A stretch of 64,000 nucleotides of DNA, from NCBI GenBank assembly GCA_002105175.1, contig MCGE01000001.1, forward strand, positions 2,790,001 through 2,854,000, read 5' to 3'. A program made the position numbers and the translations under genes. Each line of letters starts with the position of its first letter. The first letter of the stretch is position 1. The notes beneath the pieces were generated by a model. That model was given only the letters and a program-made list of their open reading frames with translations, was not told the origin of the DNA and did not search any database. Positions 19,460 to 34,024 of the stretch are shown here, piece by piece. This DNA is from Absidia repens (lineage: Eukaryota > Mucoromycota > Mucoromycetes > Mucorales > Cunninghamellaceae).

Positions 19460-20705
19460 TAGTATATTTTAGAATAGTAGAAAGATGATCTTTTTTTTTT
19501 TTTTTTTGAATAAAAATCACTATGTATATCGAAACCACAACGCTTGTTATTATCTTGTATAAAAAAGGAAAAGTGAAATACGCAAAACGAAACCTACAAA
19601 AAGGGATAGTATAACTAAAGCTGCTTGATACCACTATAATATCTTTAATTGTTTTGCTAATATTTTAGACAACCTTCGAAGTTAGGTGAAGTTCTAACAG
19701 AATGTGAAGTTGGAAAGTAGAATATATTCCTCACTTGCAGTATTCGACCACCGCTCGACTTCCTACTAACTGGTTTATTTCCCCTCACCTTTTTATTTTT
19801 TTTCATTGTTGTTCCCCTTCCTTTCACTCCTTTAATTTTATTCTTATTTTCGTTTCTCTTTTATTGTTCCCGTTGTCCTCCTTTTAATGGTTCCTTTATT
19901 TTTATTTTGTTTTACTCTTATTTATCTGTCCCCTACTTTCGTCACTTCATGTCACTAGCTCCACAGCAATTACGTCCACTCTTGCCAACGATAACGACTT
20001 CACATTCTCCTCGTTTACATTCATTCCCCTATTTTATTTGTAGTATGAGTCAGACCGCCACTAGTTTAGTCTCTTTAGAATAGTGTATCTGGATTAATGT
20101 TTGTGTGCGTGTGTGGGGGAGGGGTGTATATGCGGTGTGTGTATATGCGTGAAAGTGTGCTTAGGATAAATAGTTGGACTAAAGCTTTTTAATAAACATT
20201 ATCTCATCCTTTTACTTCTCTCTCAATTCATTTTTGGACTTCCTCTTTGCTTATCTTCCCATTTTTATTACTTTATCAGGTGTGTATTTTGATATTGCGC
20301 ATGATTCAACTTGAAACGTGATCAGACAATTGACTATCTTCCATTTATTGCACTCTAGCCTCTCATGAAATTGTGTTTTGTATTTTATATATAAAGGACA
20401 GCATAAAAAGCCACGCGATAGCCTGATTCTGTTTGTCTTTCACTGTATCATGCATGCATGAATGGTGTTGGATCTTTCGATGATTATTACCAGGAAAAAA
20501 TTGTCTCCAGTCTCCCCAGCGGAATATGAAAAGCCGATTTTTTTTTTGTATTTTATTCTTGTATTTCTTCGTTCATCTTGACATTTTATTAAGTGTACTT
20601 CCCGTCACTTGATATACGCACTTTATCCAGTTTAAGTAAGATTGAAACTGTAACCATTGTATTGGAACTTCCATACTGAGTATATCTCTCTACTTTTTTT
20701 TTGTT
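19460..20705. other. Spacer and probable promoter of the DEAD-box gene
   Basis: AT-rich with a GT microsatellite near 20100-20150. A pyrimidine tract ending TTAG at 20696-20707 lies just before the ATG and may be the acceptor of a 5'-UTR intron. No gene was recognised. Confidence 0.4.
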
Positions 20706-20709
20706 AGCA

Positions 20710-23486
<2,777 letters not shown>

Positions 23487-23799
23487 TTTAGCTTATAGCT
23501 TCTATTCCCTCTTGCACTATCCTATTTTTTTTTTTTTTTTTTTTTTTTTTATGAAAATAAAGATATGATATTCATCAAGTAATAGCTCCTCGAAAAACGG
23601 AGAATTGTTGTTTAGTATTTGATCCATTTGCTTGTTACAAACCCAACTATTGCCTCTATTAACATCAGTTTTTTGTCTTAGGAAGGGAAAAAAGCCTTGC
23701 CGGGTATTTTTTTTATCTTCTTTATCCCTATTCCTTTTTTTTTTTTTTTGTCCTTTCTTTCAAACTTTTTTTTTATCTTATTATATCACATACAAGGGC
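23487..23799. other. 3' region of the helicase gene and T-rich spacer
   Basis: Contains a 29-nt T run at about 23522-23550 followed by an AATAAA at about 23556, the likely polyadenylation signal of the helicase gene. Nothing else was recognised. Confidence 0.45.
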
Positions 23800-25419
23800 A
23801 TGATTGGCGTCACATATGCATTTTATGGTTAGTGGTATTATTACAATGACTTGTGCTGCCTAATGTCATTTATTCATTTTATTTCCTACAGTCCTTATCT
23901 TATTTTTGGCATTATTTTCGCAGTGCAATGCATTAAGTAGCAGTGGTACCAATGCCAGCTCCAGTAGTAGCGCTAGTGCAGCACCTTCGCCAACATCATC
24001 ATTAGATCTCAGCAATAGCGACCTTGGACCCGATCTTCTCCCCCTTGCCGAGGATATGGTTTGGGACCCTCAAGAAAATAAAACCATAGCAATTAAGATG
24101 GATCGTAAGGAATTGTACAGTTTGTCGCGAAAGCGGAGTTGAAATTATGAAAGGGGGTAAAAAAAAGGTATCGTATGCTCGGGGATTATTAAAAGATGTC
24201 TTCTTTCTTTTTTTTTTTTAGCAACTACTCATCTTAACGCCAATGCAACATTAGTTGATCATCCTAATGCAACTATTACGGACGAGAATGAGTTAACTCT
24301 ACCGTCGGGTACTGGACCTCGCCCTGCTCAAATCACTGGCTGTCGAACGCATGGCCAAATCGCTGTGACTTATGTAAGAAAAATGATAAAAAATGTGGGA
24401 AGGATGACAGTTTATCTCACCTTGTTCATCTGTTGTAGAGTGAAGGTCCAAGCGATGTCACTGCAAAAATTGTAAAAAATCTCAACAATGCAGATGCTCG
24501 GGCCAATTTTTTCTTCAATGCGTCTTGGTAAGAAACACCAGACTTGTGTTCTGCAGGATTTATACATTGTTTACATAACTTTATTTGTCTAGGCTTTACA
24601 CACAGCAATATGCGATGGTGGTGCAAAATATCTACAGTGCGGGTCATTTTGTGGGCATGACATATCGTGTAAAGAACGACGATTCATCACTGTGGACGGA
24701 TGATGAAATTAAACAAGATATCATCAGTCATGCACGCACGATTGAAACACTGATCAAAGTATCACCAAAATACGTCCGGTTGCATTATACACCAGAACCT
24801 GATGTACGTGTCGAATCAATTCTGCATAATCTCGGCTTTGTGCTGGTAGGCTACAACTTGGACAGTCAAGATTATTCACACAAGGAACAAACCGGACCCA
24901 ACTCAATCGAAGATGTTTATCGACGGACCTTCTTACGCCAAAAAGATACATACGATGCTAAAGGCTCATTTATTTCGATTCAGTATGATATTCCTGACAC
25001 CGGTGCCCTGGCGGCTGTGCCATTTATGATCAACACTATCAATGAAGAAGGCTACACTATGGTCCGACTGGATGGATGCTTGAATGATCCAAAACCGTAT
25101 AAGAAAAGTATAATGAAAATTATAGTAACAAAACCAAGGGAATAACAGATTGGAATACTGAAGCATTGATTTTATTATTATTATTATTTTTATTAATCTA
25201 GGTGCCGACAGCAAGGAGTATGTCTCTGATCACTTTTCTTTCAATGCCACCGACTATCACCAAGGACAGAAAGCCATTGCCGCCGAAGCTCTTGAGGTTG
25301 AGGACTGGGAAACCGAAGAAGACAGGATGTTTACAAGCAAGAAAAATCAAGGATCTATCGCTCGAGTTGGTTGGTTCTTCTCTATAGCCCTAGTATCGGC
25401 CTCAATGTCATTATTGTAG
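23800..25419 (+). CDS. Secreted, GPI-like CE4 (NodB-fold) deacetylase homolog lacking catalytic motifs
   Basis: Six exons (23800-23827, 23892-24104, 24222-24373, 24439-24527, 24593-25107, 25202-25419) give 404 aa with consistent phases. The first intron splits the signal peptide (MIGVTYAFY, then VLILFLALFSQCNA). A Ser/Ala/Pro-rich linker leads to a polysaccharide-deacetylase fold. The C-terminus ends in a hydrophobic stretch (FFSIALVSASMSLL) after charged residues, like a GPI signal. Motif 1 (TFDDGP in active enzymes) is TYSEGP at residues 130-135; motif 2 HxxxH is H179...M183; motif 3 RPPY is RLHY; the last motif His is Tyr (SIQYD). The fold is kept but metal and base residues are replaced, so it is probably a non-catalytic chitin or wall-binding protein. 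The divergent family assignment rests on these aligned remnants. Confidence 0.85.
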
Positions 25420-25477
25420 TTTAGTATATCCCCACTCCACCCTTGTTTTTATTATGAACATCACCCATCTCAATAGT

Positions 25478-25480
25478 AGC

Positions 25481-25537
<57 letters not shown>
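25478..25537. repeat. ATT trinucleotide microsatellite
   Basis: About eighteen to twenty consecutive ATT/TTA units downstream of the CE4-like gene, in its presumed 3' UTR or spacer. Confidence 0.9.
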
Positions 25538-25544
<7 letters not shown>

Positions 25545-25819
25545 GCATTCTCCTTTATTTTCTAATGATTTATCATTATTGTTACTTGTCAATAAATAAA
25601 TAAAAATCCATTGCAGTTGTCAACCATAGAGTTTTTGGGCGGGTCATTGACCTAGCTGGAGAAAAGAAGGTACACTCCGGCCAAAACCTTTATATTTAAA
25701 TCCCGCACGGCTCACCAGCCACCGGTGAAGAAAAAAAATTGAACAAACACAACTCCATTCGGTCCTGTATCATTTTTTTTTTCTTCCTTTCCTTCTTCCA
25801 CAATTATTGATATATCATC

Positions 25820-26135
25820 ATGGCCCACGCTAACGTCTGGAATTCTCGTCCCAAGTCCTACGGTAAGGGCTCTCGTCAATGGTAGGTGCTGAAATATGAC
25901 ATGGGATGAACAATGTTCTTATTTTAGAATTCTTTACTTCTTCATTACTAGTCGTGTCTGCGCTCATCGTGCTGGTTTGATCCGCAAGTACAACCTCAAC
26001 ATCTGTCGTCAATGTTTCCGTGAATACGCCAACGATATCGGTTTCCACAAGGTAAAACTACCAATGAAGGACATACTTGACTCTGTGAATAACGTACTAA
26101 CACATTTTTTTTCTCTGCCTTTTTAGTACCGTTAA
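25820..26135 (+). CDS. RPS29: 40S ribosomal protein S29 (uS14)
   Basis: Three exons (25820-25881, 25952-26051, 26127-26135) encode 56 aa, the usual length for eukaryotic S29. The last exon holds only Tyr, Arg and the stop. It starts [21 protein letters not shown] and has the zinc ribbon C21, C24, C39, C42 (CRVC and CRQC). uS14 sits in the head of the small subunit. Codon use is strongly biased to C-ending codons (AAC, TAC, CGT, GTC), unlike neighbours, as expected for a highly expressed gene. A pyrimidine tract precedes the ATG. Confidence 0.97.
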
Positions 26136-26860
26136 ACGACCAAATCCACCGATGTTACCTTTGGTTGTATATTAGATTTTATTTTTTTATTGCCAAAAAT
26201 ATTCATTTTGTATAGTCTACCATTAAATAATAAAATAGAAAATTAACACCTCTGCTATTGACTTCTTTATGTGGTGCGGCGGGTTTAGTATGCATGTGTC
26301 CTGCCTACTATTATTTGACTAGAGCCAACAATTGGGTAGGAAAGTGGTTGTGTGCATGTATGTGTGTGCGTGTGTGTGTGTGTGCATGTGTATATGGATA
26401 GATATTTATTTTGGTAAAAATTAAATGTATAATCCCGACTTCATCAATTCAACATCAATCAATCAATTGGACGTTGGTTTTTGGTTGTTGTTTTTTGGCC
26501 AAATAACTGATTGTGACCAAAGGGACATGTAGCCGATCAGCTCAAGAACAGAAAATATTTTTTCCATATACAGTAATGTACAGTACAGCACTGCAATCAA
26601 GTGGGTGAAATGACAGACTGCAAATAGTACCCTGTCCGCAACACCACGATCTTTCTCGTTTACTTGCCACCCGCAAAAATGAAATCTTCTTCTAATTCAG
26701 CTGTTTTATCCCTCTGATCCAAAGATAGCACCAATTCAAGTTCGCCATCGTATCATTAGGATTTTAATGAAAAAGGATCAGATCTAATTTGAGCAGGACG
26801 TATTGTGTAGTTACGACCATAAAGCATGAGCTACCCACTGGAAATATTTCAAATGCCGCC
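26136..26860. other. Spacer, nothing recognised
   Basis: An AATAAA near 26226 probably ends the S29 transcript. A GT microsatellite lies at about 26350-26395. No coding signal. Confidence 0.5.
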
Positions 26861-27780
26861 CTACTGACTTTATTTATATTGGCCCTTTTTCTCTCTTTTT
26901 TATTTTCTTTCTTTACCTTCATCATTTTAACTTCTTTGAGGTTATAATGGAATTAGATTAGTGTCAGGACTAGTTTAAAAGGGGTTTCAACTCAGAGATT
27001 ACAAGATGCATGGGGAATTCCTTTCATTTTGGATTCAGGATTTGGACCACCATTGGTTAGCTTTCAGGAGCCTCCATTAGCTTAGTTTAGTCTTAGTTTG
27101 TCCATAATTTGTATTATGTCTGAATAAAATAAGTATCTTTTTTAACTGCTATAATGAATATTGACCTATTAGTCTCTCTCATGTCTTCTGCAATAGATTC
27201 TTTTTTACTAATATCCTCCCTTCCGATTAGCATTGTGCCTCTAACAGATATTTCTTTAGTCCATGTCATTATTATTACTGTATTTTGCATTGTATTAGCT
27301 GTCATTTACAATTTTCCATTTAAGTTGGTGATGACAATTCTTCATATCTGCTAATGGTCTCCCTCATGCTGTCTCTATTAGATCCCGTTGTTACAAGAAC
27401 TCCCTGCCTTTAGTATAGTGTTAGCCAATAATCATGCTTCAATAAAATATGTGCCTTTTTATTTTTATTATCTTGTGACAAAGTATATTTTGACCAAAGT
27501 CATTATTGTGGCTAGTTTGTGAGTGTCCTATCAAACATCAGTTAATTAACCTACTATGACTACTCTACCTAGAGTATGAGAGACTGGTAGAGGTCACTAA
27601 ATATGAAACGTGGTCCTATTTCCGTTGTATCATTCTAATCAATTTAGCTAGACCGTAGAACCAGTGAAATCTTTCCTATAAAATATTATAGCATCTACTA
27701 GACTAAAAGGTATGTACATATATTGTGAGAAACTAATGTTAAAATAAAAGACATATTTTATTCAGATATAGCTCTAATAT
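26860..27780 (+). repeat. Dispersed repeat F1, long copy
   Basis: Contains the core AGATTAGTGTCAGGACTAG, GGGGTTTCAACTCAGAGAT, ACAAGATGCATGGGGAAT and TTTTGGATTCAGGATTTGG, then several modules with GAATAAAATAAGT or TTCAATAAAATATGTGCC, CTATTAGTCTCTCTCATGTC and a far tail (ACTATGACTACT...CCTAGAG) that is also found in the copy at 61583-62440. No ORF. The head-to-tail order of modules is conserved between long copies. Confidence 0.8.
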
Positions 27781-27839
27781 ATATAAGTGATTCCATAATA
27801 ATATTTTGAGGTAAAGTTTATTCTGATGACCATCCCAAA

Positions 27840-27965
27840 AAAAAAAAATAATCCAAAATGAAAGGTCTTTCCCATGATGTTTGTAGTGCGTTATTCAAAA
27901 TGCCTCTGATTCAAAATCTACTACTAAATCTAAGATCACCATCATTCATTGAAGCTTCAAGACAA
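27840..27965 (-). repeat. Dispersed repeat F1, partial copy
   Basis: A short minus-strand piece with the F1 core (CATTTTGGATT, GATTTAG, GGTGATCTTAGAT). It lies opposite to the long copy just upstream, so the two form an inverted pair about 60 bp apart. Confidence 0.6.
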
Positions 27966-28476
27966 AATAGATATAAAATAATATAAGCGAAGTATGAATG
28001 TAGCACCATAATAACCAACCGTTACATGAGCACTGAGGAGAGCTGTCGCCCATCAGAGCGCGGAAAGGCGACATCGCCTCATCCCCATCTTTTCTTGTTT
28101 TGTTTTTTCAACAATCACGCACAAAGTAAAATAAAAATCCCAATCGACGAAGTGCTAAATGGTGGAACCATTTAATCCTATCTTTTTCAAATTGTCACAC
28201 TTCAAAAAAAAAAAATATGCACAGTACGATTTCCTAAAGCTTCAACGGAGCACCAAAACGTTTATTATAATAAAACACAAAGAAACAAGTATATAATAAT
28301 GAGGGGATGATAATGGTAGTAAAACAAATTTGTACAGTAATAAAATCTAGGGAATAGTGCGGGGAGAGTGGTGATAAACTAGATAATAAGGGCAAAATAA
28401 ATACAGTAGACAAAGGGGAAGGGATGACAATGGAATATAATATGAGGATGACACTAACTAATAAGTATGATATAAA
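27966..28476. other. Spacer, nothing recognised
   Basis: AT-rich sequence, 3' to the convergent metalloprotease gene. A short GC-rich patch at about 28040-28080 has no coding potential. Confidence 0.4.
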
Positions 28477-30143
28477 CTAATTCAAGTAAAAAATGGAATG
28501 AAGAGACAGTAGGGCGATACAAATGAGTATGGGATGAGAATGAAAGGCCATGGGCACGAATCCAAGACTGTAAGAAGACGAAATAGAAGAAGTGGAAGAA
28601 GGAGATGCAGACGATGGAGGTGGGGAGCGGGCTGGTCCTTTGGAAACCACGCTTGCACTTGCTGATGGATTGCCAGTGGTGCCAACCAAACCTTTGGGAG
28701 GGTTCCAAAAGATAAGCGAGGGACGGCTTGTTTTATAGTTTGTGGGTGGTTGCGATGATGGTGATGATTGAATGCGGTAACCAAGAGACGCAAGTACTTG
28801 TAACAATTCAGGACCAAGGGGACCGGTGGAAAAAGATTCCTTCATCGCAGAAACAGCAACGCCGGGTTTGGTAGTGTAAGTCATCAAGTAATCGGCTGTG
28901 TTGTGATAGGAGGAATAATCGACATGTGATAGGGTTGATCCATCGACAAAAGGGACAAGGGATGTTTCCATCAAAAGTGTGTTGCTACGACCAGGCAAGG
29001 CGATAGCAATGTCCTGTGGGGTGGTTGACCCATGGTAGGCAGACTGAGCATAAAGATGGAGATCGGAATCTATCCAACCGTTGACCATGTCGTAGATGGT
29101 ATTATAAAGGACGTTGGCGTCACCCCAGTTGTTCAAGAGGTTCGTGATTGTAGGCATTGGCACGGAGTGATAAACCATAAATTTGTCGAGGGGACATTCA
29201 ACAAAGCCCCAGAATGGTTGATTTCCTTCATTGGTGTCTTCGTTTTGAGCAATTGTTTGTAGTTGTTCGGGTGGTATGAGAAGCATCGGTGTGAGGAATG
29301 GTGTCAAGTCGTCTACGTAAGGTTCGAATCGTTGATATAAATCGTCAGACCATGAGCTAACGAAACCCAAACCATGTACCATCTCATGCAGTATAGTTCG
29401 AAGTAAATCCGTCTGGGTTTGCTGTATATTGTTTAGATCATCCTATCATATATCCAAAAGAAGGCGGTAAGTTCAAATAGTATGCACATTTAATAACATT
29501 ATATAATCCTTACTGAATAATACCAATTATTGTCGCTGTTAAATTGCGCAATAATATCATATTCTAGCCATTGGGGTTTGGGCTTCAATTGAGTGAATTG
29601 TTTCAACGTTGCTTGAGGATACATTCGAGTAGTATTGTCACTTTGGTCAGTCATCAAATACGAAACAGAAGGGAATGCCTGGCCTAGAAAGAAAAAGGTG
29701 AGAATGTTAGTCAACCTTTTTGAAAGAATAGTAGATTGTTTTCTTCAGTTACCAATGGATATTTCACTTTTGTTGAGAGTACATTCGTCGAAAGAATCGC
29801 AAAAGGAAAAATAAGAGACGTTGGCGTACAAAGGGGTTTCCAAGTGAAGAGTGTTTGTTAAGATTTCAGCAGCATCGTGTAAAGTAGCATTGACATGATT
29901 ACAAACGGTATCTGTATCCGAGCAATGAAGACTGTAGTACACTTTGTTGATAGTCGAGTGAGTCGCTTTCTTGACGTTGGAGGTTGCCTTTTCACACAGG
30001 CGTGTGTTCGGTTGTGGTAGTTGCCGGTGTTCATGCTGACGTTGTAGACTATGATCTATACAAAGTATTTCTGAATAAGCAACAGATAATATGCATAGAA
30101 AAATCAAGGTTGTTGACCACCACCAATGGTAGGATAATTTCAT
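28477..30143 (-). CDS. Secreted metzincin-like metalloprotease, probably GPI-anchored
   Basis: Three exons on the minus strand (30143-29753, 29683-29514, 29442-28477) give 508 aa with consistent phases. A signal peptide (TTLIFLCILSVAYS) starts the protein. The zinc motif HEMVHGLGF spans H206, E207, H210, split from the ORF start by the last intron. The metzincin third ligand expected at H206+10 is a Ser instead. About 150 residues later SHVD (H360) is followed by YLMTY (M374), resembling the distant third His and Met-turn of leishmanolysin-type (M8) enzymes. The tail is Ser/Pro-rich and ends in a hydrophobic segment (ILICIALLSLHSIFYLN), a GPI-type signal. Cysteines in the N-terminal region suggest a disulfide-bonded prodomain. 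The HExxH assignment is firm; the exact family is inference. Confidence 0.8.
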
Positions 30144-30974
30144 ATATTTATAAACAAGGAAAGAAAAGAAAGAAAAGAAAAAAAAAAGGAGAAATCGGCG
30201 CTCTTTTTTTTTAAAAAAATGGCGGTGCTACATTAGCGGCCTTTAAATTAAAAATAAAAATGCCAAGAAAGAAAATCTTTTGGGTAAAAGTCTGCCTAAA
30301 CCTCATATAGATAATTGAGGTTCACCTTCTTTGCCTTTGTCGATCGTATTTTATGATATGGATTCAAATGACAATATAATGTAAGAATTGATGGCTTTTT
30401 AATAAAAGCTCGGGATTACATTTAATAATGTTAGTTGCTCTTTTAACCTTGTCATCACCTTCCGATTCCGGTTATTATAGGTTATATTTCAATAATATAA
30501 GAATAAGCTCAAGTGACACAGTTATCAAGAACAGACAAAACAATATAATATCTCCAAAAAAGGCGACACCAATAATATGGTCAGCACTGTGTAAATGAAT
30601 ACTTTTATATAAAAACACTCTTTGTTAGCTGTAGATTATTGATTGGACTAATATATTGACCTAATGAAGCATAAAATGGGTGTGGGCTTCTTTTAAAATA
30701 AAATGAAAAAAAAAAGGTAAAATGAATAATTTGGTGAAGACAAAAAAAAGGGTGCAGTAATGGCTTCCTAGGAGAAAAACTGCTATGGACTTCAGAGAGG
30801 TCCAACGATAGTCTGGGTTTGCTTTTTAACTGTGTTCCATCTTTTAAAGTCTTGCTTTTTCAGTATATTTAATCGAAGATTATTCAGGGAAAAGGCTCAA
30901 GTCATGGTTCCCGGTGGCAATCTGAAACTCGACAGCACAAATGAAAAATGAAAACATAGTCGAACTACGGTGTT
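30144..30974. other. Spacer, nothing recognised
   Basis: AT-rich, includes the promoter of the metalloprotease gene near 30150-30250 (A-rich on the plus strand). No ORF has coding character. Confidence 0.4.
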
Positions 30975-30978
30975 TTAA

Positions 30979-31176
30979 GTTTCAATTGAGACGAAGTACA
31001 ATTTTTTATGGACGATGGAAACTGAAAATTAAGACGACATTTACATATTTTTGAGACACTTGTTATGAATTATTTCTTGCTCATCCCAATTTATTTTTAA
31101 CCCGTCCCATTTTTTTGTTATCCCAATTTTATTATACCACCGTCTTAATTTTTTTAAACCTCGTCTCAATTGAAAG
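30979..31176. mobile_element. 198-bp MITE with TTAA target duplication
   Basis: Perfect 15-bp terminal inverted repeats, TTTCAATTGAGACGA at 30980-30994 and its complement at 31161-31175. A second inner inverted pair (AAAATTAAGACG at about 31025 and its complement at about 31141) makes much of the element foldable. It is flanked on both sides by TTAA (30975-30978 and 31177-31180), the duplication used by piggyBac-type and some other DNA transposons. There is no coding capacity. Confidence 0.75.
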
Positions 31177-31180
31177 TTAA

Positions 31181-32360
31181 TAAACTGTAGAGGAAGAATT
31201 GGCCATGAAAATGGAAAATGTTCACTTAAAATAATGATATGCATCTGTATAATACATTGCAGATCTGAAATCATTCAACTCATCTTGCTATTAAATTGTA
31301 TTGTACTATATAGCTAATTCGCCGTTCGACTGACATTGCTGTTTTCAACCTGGCACCAAGACTGGGTGAATTTTTTAGGGACGATGCGGCATTTTATTTT
31401 TAGGCAAATGTGCTCATAAGAAAGCTGATCGACCCCCGCTCAAAAAACACATCCCACTGTTTCGATTGAAGTCCCGTCTTGAAAAAAACAGGAAATAGAT
31501 CCATATCCAAATATTTGATGACATAAGGATGGCATACAATCAAAGGATTCCTCATTCTTTTTTTAAAAAAATAAAAATTGGCAATCATTGATAATGACAA
31601 GGTTTGCACTAATAATGTGTGTGGGAGAATCTAATCGCCAATATAGAATACGCCTTACTTCCGTTTCTGTGAGACAGAAAAAAGGGAATTGGCATAACAG
31701 AATATTCAAACACCGCATTTGTTTTTTTGTTGCTATTATATCGTTTGATGGCTATTCAGAAACGAAAAAGGACGGTTCACTAAATCTGCCGTACTTGATT
31801 GGAGTCAGCCCATTTATTTTTCTTGTTTTTATAAGCTGTAGTCTTCGTTTAGACGGTAGAGCGTGGATAAGTATTGTCATACGACAACTCTATTCACGCA
31901 AAATCTTAAAAAGCAAAGCACTTTAATTTGAAATGGTTGAAACTTTGTCTTATCTTGATATGTGTGAATGGACGGACCAATGACTATGATTGGACCAGCT
32001 TTTACCCCACTTGTTTTATCATCCATGAAATGTGGGGTATATTCCCTTTTTTTTCCCGTACGCGCGCCGTATACTATTACTGTTTTATTTTTCTCTAAAT
32101 ATGATAGGATAATATTAGCGGCTGAAAAGAATTATCAGTTAAAAAAAGTATATGTGGCTATAATAGATTTAGTTACAAGTCTAGTGTGTGAAACTTCATC
32201 GACGTGGATTTGTACAAGCATAAAATCATGTAACTTTTTTTTTCTTGGGTGGGAACACATCATCCAATATTGGCGGGGTTTATAAAATAGGCATAAAAAA
32301 CCAGTGTTTTCCATTTCTCTTTTTTCTTATTATTTTTATTTTTAAATACTCCATTTTCTT
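31181..32360. other. Spacer, nothing recognised
   Basis: About 1.2 kb upstream of the oxidase gene. Open frames such as 31588-31926 have no recognisable similarity or splice context and irregular codon use. A CACTTGTTTTATC-type T-rich promoter region precedes the gene. Confidence 0.4.
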
Positions 32361-32363
32361 GAT

Positions 32364-33800
32364 ATGTTTACTTCATCTTTACCATGTGTCCATGTTGTCG
32401 GTGCAAATGTCTACGGCTATACTTCTGCGATTCTGCTTATACTTCAAGGATACAAGGTGACCATAATTGCCAACCATTTCCCAGGAGATGCGGACTATGC
32501 TTGCAATTACCCAGACAACCACGTCAACTCACATTGGCAAACTGAAGCTTCTACCGCGGATGCACATTTACAAGGCAAGTATATAATACCACGGAAAAAG
32601 AAAAAAGGACAAAAAAAAAATAGGGGGTACGTGTGTTGGGTGTTCTGTTTGTTTTTATTCGCTAACTTTTTTTTTTTTTTTTTTGATAGAATATGACGCC
32701 ACCTCTTTTAAAATGTTTTGGAATTTAGCAAAGTGCAAAGCTTCTGAATCTGGCATTATAATTGGAAGTAGCTTCAAGTATTATCAAAGCCCAACGGACG
32801 ACCAATTGAACCCTTGGTGGAAAAACGTTGTACCTGGAGTAAGTGGTGATAGACTTAAGTTAATCAATACACAACCGATTAAGCGCGTATTTATCTATTT
32901 GTAGTTTGAAACAATTCAAAATCATGAATTACCAGAGGGTGTACAGCTTGGTCATCATTATACAACAGGTAAACCAAATACTGGGGACAATTTATAGTTG
33001 TGAAAGTGAATATAGTATTAACGGTCATTTTTATGCTTTTTTATTAAAAAAAAAAAATAGTGCTGATTAACACAAAACGATACCTAGGTTGGCTCCAAAC
33101 ACAATTTTTATCCATGGGTGGTAGACAAAGAAGAGCTGCTATGAACAAGATTCTAGATGTTGTGGGTGATCAAGATCATGTCAGCATGATTGTCAACTGT
33201 AGTGATGACCTACCCCTTGGTACTGATGCTTTGGATACCTCTTCACAGACTATATATCAACAACAGTATACTGTTCAGGCCAGCCAGATACGAAAAGCTG
33301 TACAAGTCAAAACAAAGGATGAAGAATTGTATATTTATCCGCGCATGGATGGGACGGTGGTGATTGGATCATCAAGGCGGAAACAACACGACGAAAATGC
33401 AACTCAACTCCTGAATCGGATGGCTGATTACTGCCCTGAGCTTACATGGGGCAAGGGGATGGATGCTTTAAATATCATTGATCAGGAAAAAACAACCAAA
33501 TCAACAAGACTACATGGGCCACGCGTGGAGAATCAATTCATAGGTAAAATATATTTTATTTATAGGATAGCAGTAATCTTATATGGTACCTTTGTTACTA
33601 TTATGTTAATCTTATATGTTTTTGTATATCTTTTAGTCACTCCATTGGGTACAAGATTATCAGTGACGCATAACTATGGACATGACGGATATCAATCAAG
33701 CTGGGGATCTTCCAAATGTGCTGTGCGCCTGGTGAATGAAGCTTATGCCAATTTGAAAAAGGACTCCCAATCGATATCAGAATTATTATCCCGCCTTTGA
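32364..33800 (+). CDS. D-amino-acid-oxidase-like flavoprotein with C-terminal SRL
   Basis: Five exons: 32364-32574, 32690-32838, 32905-32968, 33061-33543, 33637-33800, giving 356 aa, the normal DAO length. The first intron is GC-AG (donor GCAAGT). The N-terminus has the dinucleotide fold VHVVGANVYGYTSAILLILQ, where the middle Gly of GxGxxG is Asn. Family landmarks further on are IVNCS (about residues 185-190), YIYPRMDGTVVIGSS, GPRVE and the C-terminal HNYGHDGYQSSWGSS. The DYASPWAGA block that contacts FAD in active enzymes is replaced by an unrelated sequence. The last three residues, SRL, form a type 1 peroxisomal signal. DAO enzymes oxidise D-amino acids in peroxisomes; here the altered cofactor positions make activity uncertain. 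It could be a divergent D-aspartate oxidase or a decaying paralog. Confidence 0.85.
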
Positions 33801-33898
33801 TTTAGCTTTTAGTTCAGTTTACATATTTATTTGTATAGACAATAAACGTTCTGGCGCTCCATTGCAGCTTTCGGAAATATTCGATTTAGTGGGTTTCA

Positions 33899-33941
<43 letters not shown>

Positions 33942-34024
33942 ATGTCCGGGTTTGATAGGGTAAGGTTAGGCGATTCTATCATTCGCTCTATGATGGTGAA
34001 TAGAACACATTGTGGCGACGTTCA
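33801..34024. other. 3' region of the oxidase gene with a 40-nt T run
   Basis: AATAAA at about 33840 probably ends the oxidase transcript. An uninterrupted run of about 40 T at 33901-33940 follows, one of the longest homopolymers in the window. Confidence 0.5.
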
